Part shown: one piece after another, positions 62,700 through 64,000 of the stretch
Layout of the letters: each line of letters begins with the position of its first letter
How positions within the stretch are numbered: position 1 is the first letter of the stretch
Origin: Sedimentitalea sp039941015
Lineage (GTDB): Bacteria > Pseudomonadota > Alphaproteobacteria > Rhodobacterales > Rhodobacteraceae
NCBI RefSeq assembly: GCF_039941015.1
Contig: NZ_JBDVFI010000013.1
Reading direction: 5' to 3' (one strand)
DNA length: 64,000 nucleotides
Position numbers and translations under genes: made by a program
Notes under the pieces: generated by a model
The model's database searches: none
Seen by the model: the letters and a program-made list of their open reading frames with translations, nothing else
What the model was told of the DNA's origin: nothing

Positions 62700-63488
62700 T
62701 CAGACATTAACGCTCGCCGTCAGATGGGCCTTGCCGTCGACGGATTGAACGGTGGGCTGGACTGGAGAAACGCTGGCCGTGCTTCGAATGCGTTGCGGCG
62801 TTTGCATAGTCAGATTGGCCATGTCCCTTGCACCCATCCAAATCAAATGGTCTTCGTCGGTCACTTGTTGGTCCGGACCCAGCCAACGGCCGGGTTCACA
62901 GTGACAATAGCCATAGCGAAGATGAGCGCCCTTCGCGGCCAATTGTTTGGGCACCAACGCAAAGACAAAGGACGGGTTCCACGCTCCGATCATTATTTCG
63001 AGCAGGATGCGTGACAAAAGTGACGTCGCGCCTAGGCTGCGCGGACCGCCAAGACCGCTGCTGCGAAGCCAGAAATCACCGTGATAACAGACATTGCCCG
63101 TGATTGTGTCGAGCGCTTCCGGCCCGGCGTAAAAGGTAAGGTCCGGATCGGGCGTTGAATTGGGTGTGATGTATTTGTGGCGATGGTCATGCAGGTGTGT
63201 CGCAAGCGAAATACCCGATAGGTCAAGAAGACGCACGGCCTGTGTATGGACCAGTTCACCGCTTGGATTGAATGCGCAAATCCAGAAGCCGTTGGTGCCG
63301 TCGATATAAGAACTCGCCACATCGAACATCGCGTAGATCGAACCGCGATCAGGCTGCTGCATCCGATAGCTGCGGTATTTGGCAAAGTTATCGCCAATCT
63401 CTACCCTCAATCCAGCACCTTCTAGATCGTGGAGAATGGTGGACACGCGAGTTGTCAGTTCAAATAGTTTGCTTGGAAACATGCTCAT
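62700..63488 (-). CDS. Protein of unknown function, possibly GNAT-like
   Basis: A soluble protein of about 262 residues. I do not recognise a family. The order of strands (FWICAFNPSGELVHTQAVRLL, later VCYHGDFWLR, then LLEIMIGAWNPSFVFALVP and LRYGYCHCEPG) loosely recalls GNAT-fold acyltransferases, where an activity-linked strand is followed by a helix and a G-Y segment; this is a weak impression. GAGGA precedes the ATG at 63488 by 9 bases; upstream ATGs at 63542 and 63530 lack ribosome sites. Pairs with the MFS gene 15 bases downstream. Confidence 0.5.
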   Translation of the reverse strand: MSMFPSKLFELTTRVSTILHDLEGAGLRVEIGDNFAKYRSYRMQQPDRGSIYAMFDVASSYIDGTNGFWICAFNPSGELVHTQAVRLLDLSGISLATHLHDHRHKYITPNSTPDPDLTFYAGPEALDTITGNVCYHGDFWLRSSGLGGPRSLGATSLLSRILLEIMIGAWNPSFVFALVPKQLAAKGAHLRYGYCHCEPGRWLGPDQQVTDEDHLIWMGARDMANLTMQTPQRIRSTASVSPVQPTVQSVDGKAHLTASVNV

Positions 63489-63585
63489 TATAGCGGGTCC
63501 TCGATCTACGATTAAGCATCCAGTTTTCATTAAATGCTTCATCTTTTGTTAGATATTTTTTCCTGACAACGCACACAGTTAACAA

Positions 63586-64000
63586 TCAAGTGGTTAATGA
63601 TGTGTGAGTTTTTGATCTGTCGTGGAATTGTTCCGCTATTTTAGGTTTGTAGTTGTCACATCCCGGACGATAGTATGGCTGTTTCTCAAACAATTCCGGC
63701 TTGAGTTTGTGCCAGTCCTTCATGGCTTGCAAGGGCGTTTTGCTGCCTAATGCTGACTGCGGAAGCTGCTGGTTGTAAAGCCAAACGTAGCGATGCAGCG
63801 TAGCATCCAGCTCCTCACCAGATCGGAAGTGGTGGCTTTGAAGCACGTCCTCAATCCTGCCGTTGAACCGCTCGACCATGCCGTTGGTTTGAGGTGATCT
63901 TGGTGGGGTGAGGCGGTGTTCGATGTCCAGTTCTGTGCAGAGCCGATCGAACTCATGCTTCCCCGTAGCTACCCGCTTGCGCAAGCCAAAGAGCCGGTCG
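63586..64000 (-). mobile_element. IS481-type transposase, C-terminal part, runs off window
   Basis: The frame is open to the window edge (DRLFGLRKRVATGKHEFDR at the visible start). LTPPRSPQTNGMVERFNGRI is the end of the rve integrase core with the catalytic Glu, followed by VWLYNQQLPQSALGSKTPLQAMK and RPGCD, typical of IS481-like transposases. No frameshift in the visible part, so this element may be intact, unlike the others in the window. Confidence 0.8.

Noticed and set aside
1..64000. CRISPR arrays, tRNA or rRNA genes
   Set aside because: No regularly spaced repeats, cloverleaf-like sequences or rRNA-like conserved stretches were recognised by eye; a covariance-model search would settle it.

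Overview
The window is GC-rich, densely packed DNA that looks like a chromosomal or large-plasmid accessory region of a marine alphaproteobacterium, probably Rhodobacterales (Roseobacter group). The basis is gene content and style: an ectABC-ask ectoine locus, an fdsGBA-fdhD-fdsD formate dehydrogenase, TAXI-TRAP and NitT/TauT-type transporters, a DUF1127 protein, and many 1- or 4-base gene overlaps. No rRNA, tRNA or CRISPR array was recognised.

Layout. (1) 1-4.8 kb: the 3' end of an NCS1-like permease, an IS5 scrap, then a ribbon-helix-helix regulator, a PHB-depolymerase-like esterase and a C45-type Ntn hydrolase. (2) 5.4-19.0 kb, minus strand: a tightly coupled run of 15 genes. It encodes an ABC importer, two SDRs, an extradiol-type VOC dioxygenase, an alpha/beta hydrolase, a ThDP enzyme, an aspartate-dehydrogenase homologue, an aldehyde dehydrogenase, an adrenodoxin-reductase-like flavoprotein, a flavodoxin, a small helical protein, a Rieske oxygenase and a pentapeptide-repeat protein. 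Divergent from it (19.3-23.2 kb) are a NicC-like flavin monooxygenase, a bicupin and two IclR regulators. Together this looks like an uptake and degradation system for an unidentified aromatic or N-heteroaromatic acid. (3) 24.4-28.8 kb: ectR-ectABC-ask, flanked by same-orientation IS6-family remnants. (4) 30.0-36.9 kb: an NAD-linked, molybdenum-containing formate dehydrogenase with a LysR regulator, followed by an OFA-type transporter and a DctB/DctD-like two-component pair up to 42.3 kb. (5) 43.3-51.5 kb: two Gre/Rnk-like proteins, a DUF1127 protein, a ProC-like reductase, a GntP-type permease and several secreted proteins of unknown function, including a tandem paralogous pair. (6) 52.4-58.2 kb: LysR, a sulfatase/phosphonate-monoester-hydrolase-like enzyme, a fused TRAP permease and a TAXI binding protein. 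(7) 58.4-64 kb: nested IS fragments, a GGDEF-EAL protein, an MFS exporter with an unknown partner protein, and an IS481-type transposase running off the right edge.

Nearly every module boundary is marked by a decayed transposase (IS5, IS6, IS3 or IS481 type), so the region reads as a mosaic of acquired metabolic cassettes. The strongest candidate for an undescribed system is the 5.4-23.2 kb catabolic cluster, because of its flavodoxin-based electron supply, its SDR without the usual catalytic residues, the aspartate-dehydrogenase homologue and the half-degenerate bicupin. All functions are inferred by reading the sequence; no database search was run.
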